Assembly: GCF_016714285.1 (NCBI RefSeq)
Contig: NZ_JADJNN010000016.1
Location: 167,756-231,755, forward strand
DNA: 64,000 bases
From: Nannocystis sp.
Lineage (GTDB): Bacteria > Myxococcota_A > Polyangia > Nannocystales > Nannocystaceae
Direction of reading: 5' to 3'
In this document: one piece after another, positions 37,018-44,980 of the stretch
Layout: each line of letters begins with the position of its first letter
How positions within the stretch are numbered: the stretch's first letter is position 1
Translations under genes and position numbers: made by a program
The notes under the pieces: model-generated
Told to the model about the DNA's origin: nothing
Databases searched by the model: none
The model's input: the letters and a program-made list of their open reading frames with translations, nothing else

Positions 37018-37635
37018 ATGGCATCACGTACAGTCGTGGATTCGGTCGAGTGCGTCGCAGGTCCGCCGCGGGAGGTGGCGGCGCTGACGGCCCAGATCGA
37101 GGCGCTGCGCCGCCGCTTCCCCGGCGCGATCGTCGAGCGCTATCTCGACCACGTGCCGGAGGTCGGCGAGCGCGTGCACATCGCCGCCGGGGCCGCGGTG
37201 GTCGGCGATGTCTGGCTCGGCGACGCGGTCAGCGTCTGGTACGGCTGCGTGCTCCGCGGCGACGTCAACCGCATCGAGATCCGCGAGCGAAGCAACCTGC
37301 AGGACGGGACGGTGGTCCACCTCGGCGACGAGCACGGGACCTTCGTCGCCGAAGAAGTGGTGGTCGGCCACCGCGCGGTGATCCACGGCTGCCGCATCGG
37401 CGGCGGCACCCTGGTGGGGATCCAGGCGACGATCCTCGACGCCGCGGTGATCGGCGAGGGCTGTGTGATCGGCTCCTGCGCGCTCGTCACCGCCGGCACG
37501 GTGATCCCGCCGCACAGCCTGGTGGTCGGCGTGCCTGGCAAGGTGGTTCGCACGCTCACTGCGAGTGATGAGGCGTTTCACCGGCGTCTGGCCGGGAAGT
37601 ACACGCGCCTGGCCCATAACTACCGCGTGGGCTGA
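37018..37635 (+). CDS. Gamma-carbonic anhydrase family protein
   Basis: 205 residues from the ATG at 37018. Left-handed beta-helix with hexapeptide repeats (VGDVWLGDAVSVWYGCVLRGD, then I/V-G-x4 turns). Zinc ligands are visible: DGTVVHLGDEH and VVGHRAVIHGC (three His). The upstream continuation in this frame is Arg/Trp-rich and not part of the gene. Relatives include YrdA and CaiE; many have weak or no CO2 hydration activity. Stand-alone gene, divergent from the Lys/Ala-rich gene. Confidence 0.88.
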   Translation: MASRTVVDSVECVAGPPREVAALTAQIEALRRRFPGAIVERYLDHVPEVGERVHIAAGAAVVGDVWLGDAVSVWYGCVLRGDVNRIEIRERSNLQDGTVVHLGDEHGTFVAEEVVVGHRAVIHGCRIGGGTLVGIQATILDAAVIGEGCVIGSCALVTAGTVIPPHSLVVGVPGKVVRTLTASDEAFHRRLAGKYTRLAHNYRVG

Positions 37636-37661
37636 CGGAGGTGCGGCGGCCTCATCCGTGG

Positions 37662-38204
37662 TCAGCCGGTGGTCGAGCCAGTGCTCGAGCCGCTGCTCGA
37701 GCTGGAGGTGTCGCCGGTGGTCGAGGTGTCGCCGGTGGTCGAGGTGTCGCCGGTGGTCGAGGTGTCGCCGGTGCTCGTGCTGGGGTCGGTGGTGCCGCCG
37801 CTGGTGGTCTCGCCGAGGCCGCGAGGCTCACAGGTGCCGTCCGCGGGGTGGCAGCGGAGGTCCTCGCAGCAGCCGCGGTGGTCGAAGCACCAGCGACCGA
37901 GGTCGAGCGGGCCGATGCAGTTGTTCTTGGCCACACACTCGGCGGCGCTGCGCATGCCCCCGGGCGGGCCTCCAGTCGGGCCTCCAGTCGGGCCGGCGTC
38001 GATGGCGTCATAGTCGGCGACGCAGATGCCCTCGCTGTCGCAGTCGCTGCTGCCCATGCAGGCGTCGGTGGTGCCGCTCGTGGGCTCGTCGCCGGTGCTC
38101 GTCAGCGCGGGGCCGGTGCTGGTCCCGTGGGTGCTGTTGCCGTTGCCGGGACAGGCGGCGAGCACGAGCAGGACGAGCGGGAGGCGGCGCACGCGGGCGA
38201 CCAT
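37662..38204 (-). CDS. Cysteine-rich lipoprotein with Thr/Ser/Gly/Asp tail
   Basis: 180 residues from the ATG at 38204. Lipobox VLAAC (Cys 18), Ser/Thr/Gly spacer, a cysteine-rich core (about 45-125; CMGSSDCDSEGIC, WCFDHRGCCEDLRC) and a tail of STTGDT repeats with an 18-bp DNA period. No family recognised. Its start lies 5 bp after the stop of the next lipoprotein gene, so they form an operon. Confidence 0.72.
   Translation of the reverse strand: MVARVRRLPLVLLVLAACPGNGNSTHGTSTGPALTSTGDEPTSGTTDACMGSSDCDSEGICVADYDAIDAGPTGGPTGGPPGGMRSAAECVAKNNCIGPLDLGRWCFDHRGCCEDLRCHPADGTCEPRGLGETTSGGTTDPSTSTGDTSTTGDTSTTGDTSTTGDTSSSSSGSSTGSTTG
37700..37771. repeat. 18-bp tandem coding repeats (TSTTGD)
   Basis: Four copies of GGTGTCGCCGGTGGTCGA-type units, encoding the Thr/Ser/Gly/Asp tail of the lipoprotein on the minus strand. 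Confidence 0.6.
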
Positions 38205-38209
38205 ATCAC

Positions 38210-38701
38210 TCAGGGGTCGAACACGCAGCGGATCGTGAAGGGCTTGCGGGTGCGAGGGATCGTCGTCTCCTGGCCGGACTTCGGGTCGACGATCCACGCC
38301 TGCGCGGCGTCCTCGGCGAAGGGCGTGCGGGTCCAGTGGAAGCCGTCCTGCTGCTCGAGGTCTTGCACGCCGGCGAAGCGCTTGACCTCCTCGCGGTCCG
38401 GGAGGCGCCAGTGGGCCAGACCGCCGAGCCGGAGCTCGCGGCAGTGGGTCTCGCCGGCCGGCTGTAGAAGGGAGGGGCAGGGGTGGGCGGCGTCGCAGCG
38501 CAGCGCGTAGAGCGGTGGCTCGAGCAGGACGGCGCCCTCGGGCGCAGGCGGGGGTCGGGCCTTCGGCGTGGCGAACGGGGCGTCGGGCGCTGTCGGGGGC
38601 TTGGGGTCGAGCTTGGCGGTGTCGACCGCCTTGGCAGGCGCCTGCGCGGGCGGGCCACAGCCGGTCAGCATGCACGCGAGCAGCAGGGATGAGCGCGTCA
38701 C
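38210..38701 (-). CDS. DUF1566-like (Lcl) lipoprotein
   Basis: About 163 residues from a GTG at 38701; the signal is SSLLLACMLTGC. The mature core CRELRLGGLAHWRLPDREEV...GFHWTRTPFA...W.VD..SG matches the Lcl/DUF1566 C-terminal pattern (R-LP-x-EE, YWT/HWT, RCV). TAGGCT 7 bases before the GTG fits a leaderless promoter. The longer frame to 38752 would overlap that box. Secreted lipoprotein of unknown role. Confidence 0.72.
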   Translation of the reverse strand: MTRSSLLLACMLTGCGPPAQAPAKAVDTAKLDPKPPTAPDAPFATPKARPPPAPEGAVLLEPPLYALRCDAAHPCPSLLQPAGETHCRELRLGGLAHWRLPDREEVKRFAGVQDLEQQDGFHWTRTPFAEDAAQAWIVDPKSGQETTIPRTRKPFTIRCVFDP

Positions 38702-38708
38702 GTCGGCG

Positions 38709-38714
38709 AGCCTA
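38709..38714 (-). promoter_or_regulatory. -10-like TAGGCT, 7 nt before the GTG at 38701
   Basis: Minus-strand TAGGCT; no SD. Supports the GTG start of the DUF1566-like gene. Confidence 0.5.
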
Positions 38715-38803
38715 ACAGAGGCGGGGCGGGGTCGCCTACTGCGTGGTCTCACTGCATAGGCATCGACGATCGCTTCGCGGGCGGGCTGCTGGCGCGTGGC
38801 GAG

Positions 38804-39592
38804 TCAGCCCGGCACGGTGCGCAGCAGCTCGGCGAAGGCTCGTCGTGCGGCCCAGGTGCGGGTCGGCGCGGTGAGCCCGTAGAAGGCGCCGTGGCGGGTG
38901 ACGAGCTTGGCGATCGCGGCCTCGGTCTGGGCGCCCCAGGCTCCGTCGATGCCGCCGGCGAGGGGGAAGCCGAGGCGCGTGCAGTGGCTCTGGACGGCGC
39001 GTGTCAGCATGCGTTGGTTGGTCGGCAGGGCGGCGAGCGTGGTGGTCACGCGGGGCCACGGGAAGGCCGGGCCGGGGTCGCGCTTGCGGCCCGGGGTGAC
39101 GTGCTCGTGGCCGATGACCTGGGTCGGGTCGATCTTGTTGCGCTTGACCACCGCGGCGACGAGGGCGAGCAGGGCGGTGACCTGGGCCTCGGGATAGGCG
39201 GCCCACACGAAGCCGGCGCTCGCGGGCCGATCGTCGCGGACCGTCGCTGGCGGGCTGGCGGCGAACTTCACGAGGCCGTCCTCGGTCCGGCGGATGCGAC
39301 CGGCGTCCTGCGCCTCGCCCCAGCCGAAGTTCACGGTCTCGATGCCGATCGAGAACTGGTTGACCTGGTCGCGTCCGTTCCACGCGCTCTCGCCGGCGTG
39401 CCAGGCGCGGTCCGTCTCGCGCACGAGGCGGCGGACCTCGCCGTCGGTGCCGACGATGTAGTGCGCCGATACGCCGCGGGCGCGCATCATGCTCACGGCC
39501 TCGGCGAGGCTCTCGTTCGCGGTGTAGTGCAGCACGAGGCAGTCGGTCCGCGCGCGGCCCTTCCAGAAGTGGGGCGAGAGGTCGTCGATCAT
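38804..39592 (-). CDS. N-acetylmuramoyl-L-alanine amidase with peptidoglycan-binding-like C-terminus
   Basis: 262 residues. Amidase_2/PGRP fold (about 15-185): zinc ligands in VLHYTANE (His), HVTPG preceded by GHE (His) and KRDPGPAFPW (Asp). The C-terminal ~70 residues contain GGIDGAWGAQTEAAIAK, a PG_binding_1-like helix motif. Cleaves the MurNAc-L-Ala amide bond in peptidoglycan. No signal peptide is visible, so it acts in the cytosol on recycled fragments, is released by lysis, or is exported by another route. Confidence 0.88.
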   Translation of the reverse strand: MIDDLSPHFWKGRARTDCLVLHYTANESLAEAVSMMRARGVSAHYIVGTDGEVRRLVRETDRAWHAGESAWNGRDQVNQFSIGIETVNFGWGEAQDAGRIRRTEDGLVKFAASPPATVRDDRPASAGFVWAAYPEAQVTALLALVAAVVKRNKIDPTQVIGHEHVTPGRKRDPGPAFPWPRVTTTLAALPTNQRMLTRAVQSHCTRLGFPLAGGIDGAWGAQTEAAIAKLVTRHGAFYGLTAPTRTWAARRAFAELLRTVPG

Positions 39593-39661
39593 GGGCGGGG
39601 TGCAGGGTATCCCGGACTGCGGATATTGGCATGGCGCGGCGGGGCCGGCGGAGGCGGAGGC

Positions 39662-40594
39662 TCAGGCTCTTGTGCCGCGCGCGAGCGCCTTGCCGACGAA
39701 TGCGACGAACTCTCGCTCGAGGCGGCCGGGCACGCGGTCGAGCAGCCGCACGAGCGAGATGCGGTTGGTCAGGGCCCGGTGGCGGGTGGTGATCGCCACG
39801 AGCTCGCCGGCCTCGAGCGCGCGCGCGACGGTGTGGGCCGGCACGACGCCGAGGCCCATGCCGCGCAGGGCCGCGGAGATCACGGTTTGTACGCTCTCGG
39901 CGGTGAGCGCCAGATCGATGCGTGGCGGTACGCGCTCGAAGTGGTGGCGAAACCAGCTGCGGACCGCGGGCGCGTGTGCCTGGTAATCGATGAAGCGGAG
40001 CGGGGCCAGGCGGGCGAAGGCGCGGCTGCCCTGGAGGTGCTCGCGCTCGAGCGCGGCGCTGGCGATCAGCACGAGGGTCTCGTCCATCACTTCGCTGACC
40101 TCGAGGCCGCTCATACGGCTGGCGGCTGGCCGGCGGGCGTCGAAGAGGTCGGCGAAGCAGAGGTCGAGCTGGCCGTCGGCGAGCAGGGGCACGAGCTCCG
40201 CCGGGTGCCCGAGGCGCAGCGCGTAGCTCACGGCCGGGTGCGCGCGCGAGAACGCGGCGAGGGCGTCGGTGAGGCGGTGCGAGCCGAACTCGACGGGGGC
40301 GCCGATCCGCAGGGTGCCGGCGAGCTCGTGGCGGGCGCGGCGGATGTGCTCGATGCCACCCTGGAGGGCCGCGACGAAGGGGGCGACCACCGAGTAGAGC
40401 GCGTCGCCGGCGGCGGTCGGGACGATCGCCCGGTGGCGGCGGATGAACAGCTGGGCCCCGAGCTCCGCCTCGAGCTTGGCGAGGCTCTGGCTGACGGCGG
40501 ACTGCGTGACGTGGAGGGCGAGCGCCGCGGCGCCGACGCTGCGGGCCTGGTGGACGTGGAAGAAGACGCGGAGGCGGTTGAAGTCCGGTAGCAT
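39662..40594 (-). CDS. LysR-family regulator divergent from ahcY
   Basis: 310 residues. N-terminal winged HTH (FNRLRVFFHVHQARSVGAAA, VTQSAVSQSLAKLE) and a C-terminal substrate domain (LRIGAPVEFGS...). Divergent from S-adenosylhomocysteine hydrolase over an 86-bp spacer, the usual geometry for a LysR regulator and its target, so control of ahcY is likely by inference. The effector is unknown. Confidence 0.9.
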   Translation of the reverse strand: MLPDFNRLRVFFHVHQARSVGAAALALHVTQSAVSQSLAKLEAELGAQLFIRRHRAIVPTAAGDALYSVVAPFVAALQGGIEHIRRARHELAGTLRIGAPVEFGSHRLTDALAAFSRAHPAVSYALRLGHPAELVPLLADGQLDLCFADLFDARRPAASRMSGLEVSEVMDETLVLIASAALEREHLQGSRAFARLAPLRFIDYQAHAPAVRSWFRHHFERVPPRIDLALTAESVQTVISAALRGMGLGVVPAHTVARALEAGELVAITTRHRALTNRISLVRLLDRVPGRLEREFVAFVGKALARGTRA

Positions 40595-40680
40595 CAGTGT
40601 GGCTAATGTTAGACGATAAAATGTTGAATGAGACTAATTTGTTGGTCTCCCGCATCATCGGCGCAGGAGAGACGAACGAC
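40595..40680. promoter_or_regulatory. AT-rich divergent regulatory region (lysR / ahcY)
   Basis: 86 bp that are unusually AT-rich for this window. It has the imperfect dyad CTAATGTTAG and a TTAG-N...CTAA pair, plausible LysR (T-N11-A type) sites. AGGAGAG lies about nine bases before an ATG at 40681 that is the probable true ahcY start. Confidence 0.55.
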
Positions 40681-40756
40681 ATGACGACGATGGATATCTG
40701 TTGATGCATCCCTGGCCCCACGGGGCCGCGATCGGATCGAGTGGGCAGAGCGGGCG

Positions 40757-41941
40757 ATGCCGGTGCTGGCGGCGATCCGCGGGCGCTTCGCGGCGACGCG
40801 GCCGCTGGCGGGCGTGCGGGTGGCAGCCTGCATGCACGTGACCGCGGAGACAGCGGCGCTGATGCGCACGCTGGCGGCCGGGGGCGCGCTGCTGCGGCTG
40901 TGCGCGAGCAACCCCCTGAGCACGCAGGACGACGTCGCCGCGGCGCTGGCCGTCGACGACGGGATCGCGGTGTTCGCCCGCGCGGGCGAGGACCGGGCGG
41001 CCTACTTCGCGCACCTCGAGGCGGCGCTGGCCGGGCGCCCGCAGCTGGTGATGGACGACGGCGCCGACCTGACGACGCTGGTGCACACGACCCACGCGGC
41101 GCTCGGCGAGGCGGTGGTGGGCGGCACGGAGGAGACGACGACGGGGGTCACGCGGCTGCGGGCGATGAGCCGCGAGGGCGCGCTGCGCTGGCCGGTGATC
41201 GCCGTGAATGATGCGACGACCAAGCATATGTTCGATAACCGCTACGGCACTGGCCAGAGCACGATCGACGGGATCCTCCGCGCGACCAATCGCCTGCTGG
41301 CGGGGGCGTGCTTTGTGGTGTGTGGATACGGCTGGTGCGGCCGCGGACTGGCCGCGCGCGCGGCCGGGATGGGGGCGCGGGTGATCGTCACTGAGGTCGA
41401 CCCGCTGCGCGCGCTCGAGGCGGTGATGGACGGCTATCAGGTGCTGCCGATCGCCCAGGCGGCGCCGATCGGCGACTTCTTTTGTACGGTCACGGGCAAC
41501 CGCAGGGTCATCGGGCGGGCGGAGTTCCTGGCGATGAAGGACGGGGCGGTGATCGCCAACGCGGGGCACTTCGACGTCGAGCTCGACCTCGAGGCCCTCA
41601 GCGAGCTGGCGCCGGTTCGCCGCCGCCTGCGGCCTGCGCTCGACGAGCGGGCGCTGGCCGACGGGCGCCGGATCTACCTGCTGGCGGAGGGTCGCCTGGT
41701 CAACCTCGCGGCCGCCGAGGGCCACCCGGCGGACGTGATGGACCTGAGCTTCGCGGACCAGGCGCTGTGCGCGGAGCAGCTGATCGTCGCCGGGCCCGCG
41801 CTGACGGCGGGCGTCCACCCGGTGCCGGCGGCGATCGATCGCGAGGTGGCGCGGCTCAAGCTGCGGGCGCTCGGCGTGGCGATCGATACGCTGACGGACG
41901 AGCAGCGGGCGTACCTCGGCGGGTGGCAGCTGGGGACGTAG
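40757..41941 (+). CDS. ahcY: S-adenosylhomocysteine hydrolase, N-terminus probably frameshifted
   Basis: Hydrolyses SAH to adenosine and homocysteine; cytosolic, NAD+-dependent. The continuous frame gives 394 residues. TEETTTG, PVIAVNDATTKHMFDN, YGTGQS and the NAD loop CGYGWCGRG are present; the common insertion is absent, as in the shorter form. In-frame codons upstream of 40757 encode DASLAPRGRDRIEWAERA, the conserved N-terminus, but have no start. An ATG at 40681 with AGGAGAG upstream lies one frame away. Removing one T in CTGTTGAT (about 40699-40703) joins it. True protein is probably about 420 residues. Confidence 0.9.
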   Translation: MPVLAAIRGRFAATRPLAGVRVAACMHVTAETAALMRTLAAGGALLRLCASNPLSTQDDVAAALAVDDGIAVFARAGEDRAAYFAHLEAALAGRPQLVMDDGADLTTLVHTTHAALGEAVVGGTEETTTGVTRLRAMSREGALRWPVIAVNDATTKHMFDNRYGTGQSTIDGILRATNRLLAGACFVVCGYGWCGRGLAARAAGMGARVIVTEVDPLRALEAVMDGYQVLPIAQAAPIGDFFCTVTGNRRVIGRAEFLAMKDGAVIANAGHFDVELDLEALSELAPVRRRLRPALDERALADGRRIYLLAEGRLVNLAAAEGHPADVMDLSFADQALCAEQLIVAGPALTAGVHPVPAAIDREVARLKLRALGVAIDTLTDEQRAYLGGWQLGT

Positions 41942-41983
41942 GAGATACGACGATTGCAGTGGCGCGCGGGGCCGCGCAGGGGG

Positions 41984-41989
41984 TAGATT
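41984..41989 (+). promoter_or_regulatory. -10-like TAGATT, 9 nt before the start at 41999
   Basis: TAGATT then nine bases then ATG, no SD; likely leaderless. Confidence 0.45.
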
Positions 41990-41998
41990 CCGCGCGCC

Positions 41999-42709
41999 AT
42001 GGCGTTCACGTCGTATCAGGGTCCCGACTTCTCCTTTGAAACCACCTCGGTCGAGGCGCTCGCGGATTGGGCGACCCGGGCGATCGCCGCGGGGCGGGTG
42101 CCGTGTGCGTACCTGCGGGCGTCGTGGTGTCCGCCGAACGTGAAGATCGAGCGGTCGCTCGGAGACCCGCAGATGGCCCGGGCGTTGCGCGAGGTGGCGG
42201 CGGCGAGCCTCGACATCGACGCCTGCGGCGCGCAGCTGCAGGAGGCGGGCTTCGATGCGCGCAGCGTGCCGGTGTTCTTCATCATCGACGCGCAGGGCCG
42301 GCCGACGGGGGCGAAGATCACGGGGGCGGCGTGGGGAGAGAACACGCCGGAGAACATGGCGCCGCCGCTCGAGCGCTTCTTCGACGCGGCGCGCGAGGCC
42401 CGGCCGGCGCCGGTTGTCCGGGCCACGAGCGCGCCGAGCTCGCCCGGGGCCTATGCGCCGCCGGTCGCCCGGGCGGGCCAGGCGGGCCCGCCCGCTGGCT
42501 CACCAGCAGGCTCGCCGGGGACCTCGCGCTTCGCCGCGGTGCTGATGGTGGTGGGGTCGCTGGCGCTGATCGGCTTCGCGGCGTGGCTCAAGGTGTCCTC
42601 GGACGAGGCCGACAGGCGCGAGAAGGCGGACGCGGAGCAGAGCGAGCGGATCCGGAGGGACGTCGACGCGGCGATCCAGAGCAGCTTGAAGGCGCAGAAG
42701 GGGTCGTGA
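41999..42709 (+). CDS. Thioredoxin-like protein with C-terminal TM helix
   Basis: 236 residues. Thioredoxin-fold first half (VPCAYLRASWCPPN, a WCxxN-type site with only one Cys in the usual pair; SVPVFFIIDAQGRP, the cis-Pro region). Then an Ala/Pro/Gly-rich linker, one TM helix (about 179-200) and a charged tail. Looks like a tail-anchored protein with its thioredoxin domain in the cytosol, because there is no signal peptide. The missing second Cys suggests it is not a classical dithiol reductase. Confidence 0.7.
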   Translation: MAFTSYQGPDFSFETTSVEALADWATRAIAAGRVPCAYLRASWCPPNVKIERSLGDPQMARALREVAAASLDIDACGAQLQEAGFDARSVPVFFIIDAQGRPTGAKITGAAWGENTPENMAPPLERFFDAAREARPAPVVRATSAPSSPGAYAPPVARAGQAGPPAGSPAGSPGTSRFAAVLMVVGSLALIGFAAWLKVSSDEADRREKADAEQSERIRRDVDAAIQSSLKAQKGS

Positions 42710-42715
42710 TCGTGG

Positions 42716-42735
42716 ACCTGTCCTCACGGACAGGT
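42716..42735. terminator. Perfect palindrome between convergent genes
   Basis: ACCTGTCC-tcac-GGACAGGT: perfect 8-bp arms, 4-nt loop, 7 bp after the thioredoxin-like stop and 16 bp from the GST stop. It belongs to the dispersed family and is placed to act as a bidirectional terminator. Confidence 0.6.
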
Positions 42736-42751
42736 TGTAGAAGGCGGCGGG

Positions 42752-43426
42752 TTATACGAGGACCTTCTCGCGGACTTCCTTGGCGATCGCGTCGCGGGCC
42801 TTCGGGTCGCCGAAGGACGAGGGCGGCAGGTCCTTTCCGCGGATCACGGCCGGACGCTCACCGACCTCCTTGAGCCAGCGCTCGAGGTGGCCCAGGCCCG
42901 AGATGTCGAGCTCGGCCCACGTGTAGCCGCGGACCCACGGCCAGGTGGCCATGTCGGCGATCGAGTAGTCGCCGGCGAGGAAGGGCGTGGTAGCCAGGTG
43001 CGCGTCGAGCACCTCGAACAGGCGCCGGCACTCGCGCTGGTAGCGGCCGATCGCCCACGGGAGCTTCTCCGGGGCGTAGCGGATGAAGACGTTGGCCTGG
43101 CCCATCATCGGACCGACGCCGCCCATCTGGAACATGAGCCACTGGATCACGCGCGAGCGACCCTTGACGTCGGTGGGGAGGAACTGGCCGGTCTTCTCGG
43201 CGAGGTAGATGAGAATCGCGCCGCTCTCGAACACGGCGAAGTTGTCGGCGTCGCGGTCGACGATCGCGGGGATCCTCGCGTTGGGGTTGATGGCGCGGAA
43301 CCACGGCTGCTTCTGATCGCCGTTCGACAGCGACAGCGCGTGCAGGGTGTAGGGGAGGGCCATCTCCTCGAGCGCGATGGAGATCTTGTGGCCGTTCGGG
43401 GTCGCGGCGGTGTAGAGGTCGATCAT
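42752..43426 (-). CDS. Glutathione S-transferase family protein
   Basis: 224 residues from the ATG at 43426. N-terminal thioredoxin-like GST domain with LYTAATPNGHKISIALEE, the NPNARIPAIVD cis-Pro and the ESGAILIYLAEK glutathione contacts. Helical C-terminal domain with DYSIADMATWPWV (N-capping box). Resembles YfcG/Nu-class GSTs. TACACT nine bases before the ATG fits a leaderless promoter. Confidence 0.9.
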   Translation of the reverse strand: MIDLYTAATPNGHKISIALEEMALPYTLHALSLSNGDQKQPWFRAINPNARIPAIVDRDADNFAVFESGAILIYLAEKTGQFLPTDVKGRSRVIQWLMFQMGGVGPMMGQANVFIRYAPEKLPWAIGRYQRECRRLFEVLDAHLATTPFLAGDYSIADMATWPWVRGYTWAELDISGLGHLERWLKEVGERPAVIRGKDLPPSSFGDPKARDAIAKEVREKVLV

Positions 43427-43435
43427 GGCGGCGGT

Positions 43436-43441
43436 AGTGTA
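43436..43441 (-). promoter_or_regulatory. -10-like TACACT, 9 nt before the GST start
   Basis: Minus-strand TACACT followed by nine bases and the ATG at 43426, with no SD. Confidence 0.5.
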
Positions 43442-43630
43442 TCCGTGGCGGGTGGCAGGCCGACAGCGGTCTGGCCGGCGCGCCAGCTGCGCTTTCGCGC
43501 TCAGCGAGCGGGTCGGCTCAGGTCTCGAGTTTGCACAACTCGCGGAGTCCTCCCATAGACGAGGCGTCCACGGGGGCCAGGCGCAGCGACTTAAGCCGTC
43601 GCACCGCTGATTCCTCCACAGGGAGCTTTG

Positions 43631-43990
43631 ATGTCCAAACGAATTGTCACGATCCTTGGTGTCGTGCTCGCGTCTGCCGCGTGCGCGTCCTTCCCTCCGC
43701 CGACCAATACAATGGCCAGCTCGATCGCCTCGGTGCGCGGCGCGGAGGAGCTCGGCGCCGCCAACGTGCCGCAGGCCGCGCTGCAGCTGCAGCTCGCCAA
43801 CGAGGAGATCAGCCGAGCCCGGGTGCTGATGGCCGACGGCGACAACGAGAAGGCCCACTACATGGCGCTGCGCGCCGGCAATGACGCCGAGCTGGCGATC
43901 GCGCTGACCCGCGAGAACGCCGCCCGCAGCGAGGCCGCGAAGGCCAAGCAGCGAGTGGTCACTGCCCTGACTCCGGAGGCGACGCCATGA
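43631..43990 (+). CDS. DUF4398 lipoprotein
   Basis: 119 residues from the ATG at 43631 (GGGAG just upstream). Lipobox SAAC (Cys about 18), then two amphipathic helices rich in Ala/Glu (VPQAALQLQLANEEISRAR), the DUF4398 pattern. Its stop overlaps the next ATG (ATGA), so it is coupled to the OmpA-type gene. Probably a periplasmic envelope lipoprotein that works with it. Confidence 0.82.
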   Translation: MSKRIVTILGVVLASAACASFPPPTNTMASSIASVRGAEELGAANVPQAALQLQLANEEISRARVLMADGDNEKAHYMALRAGNDAELAIALTRENAARSEAAKAKQRVVTALTPEATP

Positions 43991-44871
43991 CCCGCACACA
44001 TTCCTTGCTGTTCGCCTCGACCTTCGCGTTGCTGGCCGCGTGTGCCCACACGGCGCCGCGCGAGCTGGTCGACGCCCGCCTCGCCTACGGGCGGGCCGCG
44101 GACGGGCCCTCGAAGACCTACACCCCGGCCGAGCTGCACGTCGCCAAGGACTCGCTCGGCCTGGCCGAGCGCTCCTTCGTCGACGAGGGCGACACGGTGC
44201 TGGTGCGCGACCAGGCGTACATCGCCCAGCGCAAGTCGGAGCTGGCCGAGTCGCTGGCCCGGACGGAGATGTTCAAGCGGGGCATCCTCGCCTCGGACGC
44301 TCAGGAGGAGCAGATCGAGAAGAAGGACGCGGCGCACACCAAGTCGGAGCTGGTCAAGGCCAAGGGCGCGCTGGCGGCGGAGCAGGCCGCGGGGGCCGCG
44401 TCGGAGAAGGAGCTGGTGGCCGAGCGCCAGCGCCGCGAGGAGGCCGAGAAGCGGGCCGCGCTGGCGGCCGCCGACCTGGCGCGCATCGCCTCGGTCAAGC
44501 AGGAGGAGCGCGGGACGGTCATCACGCTCAGCGGCAGCGTGCTGTTCGCGAGCAACAAGTACGCGCTGCTGCCGGCGGCGGAGGCCAAGCTGAGCCAGGT
44601 CGCGGATGCGCTGCTCAAGGGCGACCCCGACGCCAGCTACGTCGTCGAGGGGCACACCGATACGCAGGGCAAGGCGGGCGCCAACCAGACGCTGTCGGTG
44701 AACCGGGCCAACGCGGTGCGCGACTACCTGGTCGGGCACGGGATCGCGTCCGACCGGATCACCGCCGAGGGTCACGGCCCTGATCAGTCGATCGCCGACA
44801 ACAAGACGGCCGAGGGTCGGGCCAACAATCGTCGCGTCGAGATCGTCGTCAAGCCCGGCTCGCCGCGCTGA
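43987..44871 (+). CDS. OmpA-family lipoprotein (DUF4398 + OmpA)
   Basis: 294 residues. Lipobox LLAAC (Cys 19). N-terminal helical part like DUF4398 (about 20-90), a coiled-coil rich in Lys/Glu/Ala (90-160) and a C-terminal OmpA peptidoglycan-binding domain (180-290): VEGHTDTQG, NQTLSVNRANAVRDYL, GHGPDQ, ANNRRVEI. Links the outer membrane to peptidoglycan. Coupled to the previous gene. Confidence 0.9.
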   Translation: MTRTHSLLFASTFALLAACAHTAPRELVDARLAYGRAADGPSKTYTPAELHVAKDSLGLAERSFVDEGDTVLVRDQAYIAQRKSELAESLARTEMFKRGILASDAQEEQIEKKDAAHTKSELVKAKGALAAEQAAGAASEKELVAERQRREEAEKRAALAAADLARIASVKQEERGTVITLSGSVLFASNKYALLPAAEAKLSQVADALLKGDPDASYVVEGHTDTQGKAGANQTLSVNRANAVRDYLVGHGIASDRITAEGHGPDQSIADNKTAEGRANNRRVEIVVKPGSPR

Positions 44872-44884
44872 CCGTGATCGCCTG

Positions 44885-44916
44885 CGAGGCCCGTGGCGTG
44901 CGCGCCGCGGGCCTCG
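44885..44916 (+). terminator. Stem-loop after the OmpA-family gene
   Basis: CGAGGCCCG (44885-44893) pairs with CGGGCCTCG (44908-44916), 9 bp, 14-nt loop, 14 bp after the stop. Only a weak T-rich stretch follows. Confidence 0.5.
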
Positions 44917-44980
44917 TCGCGTCTGCTGTTCGCTGGGACAGGAATGATCGGTGGCGCGGGCCACGAGTTGGAGCGTGCAA

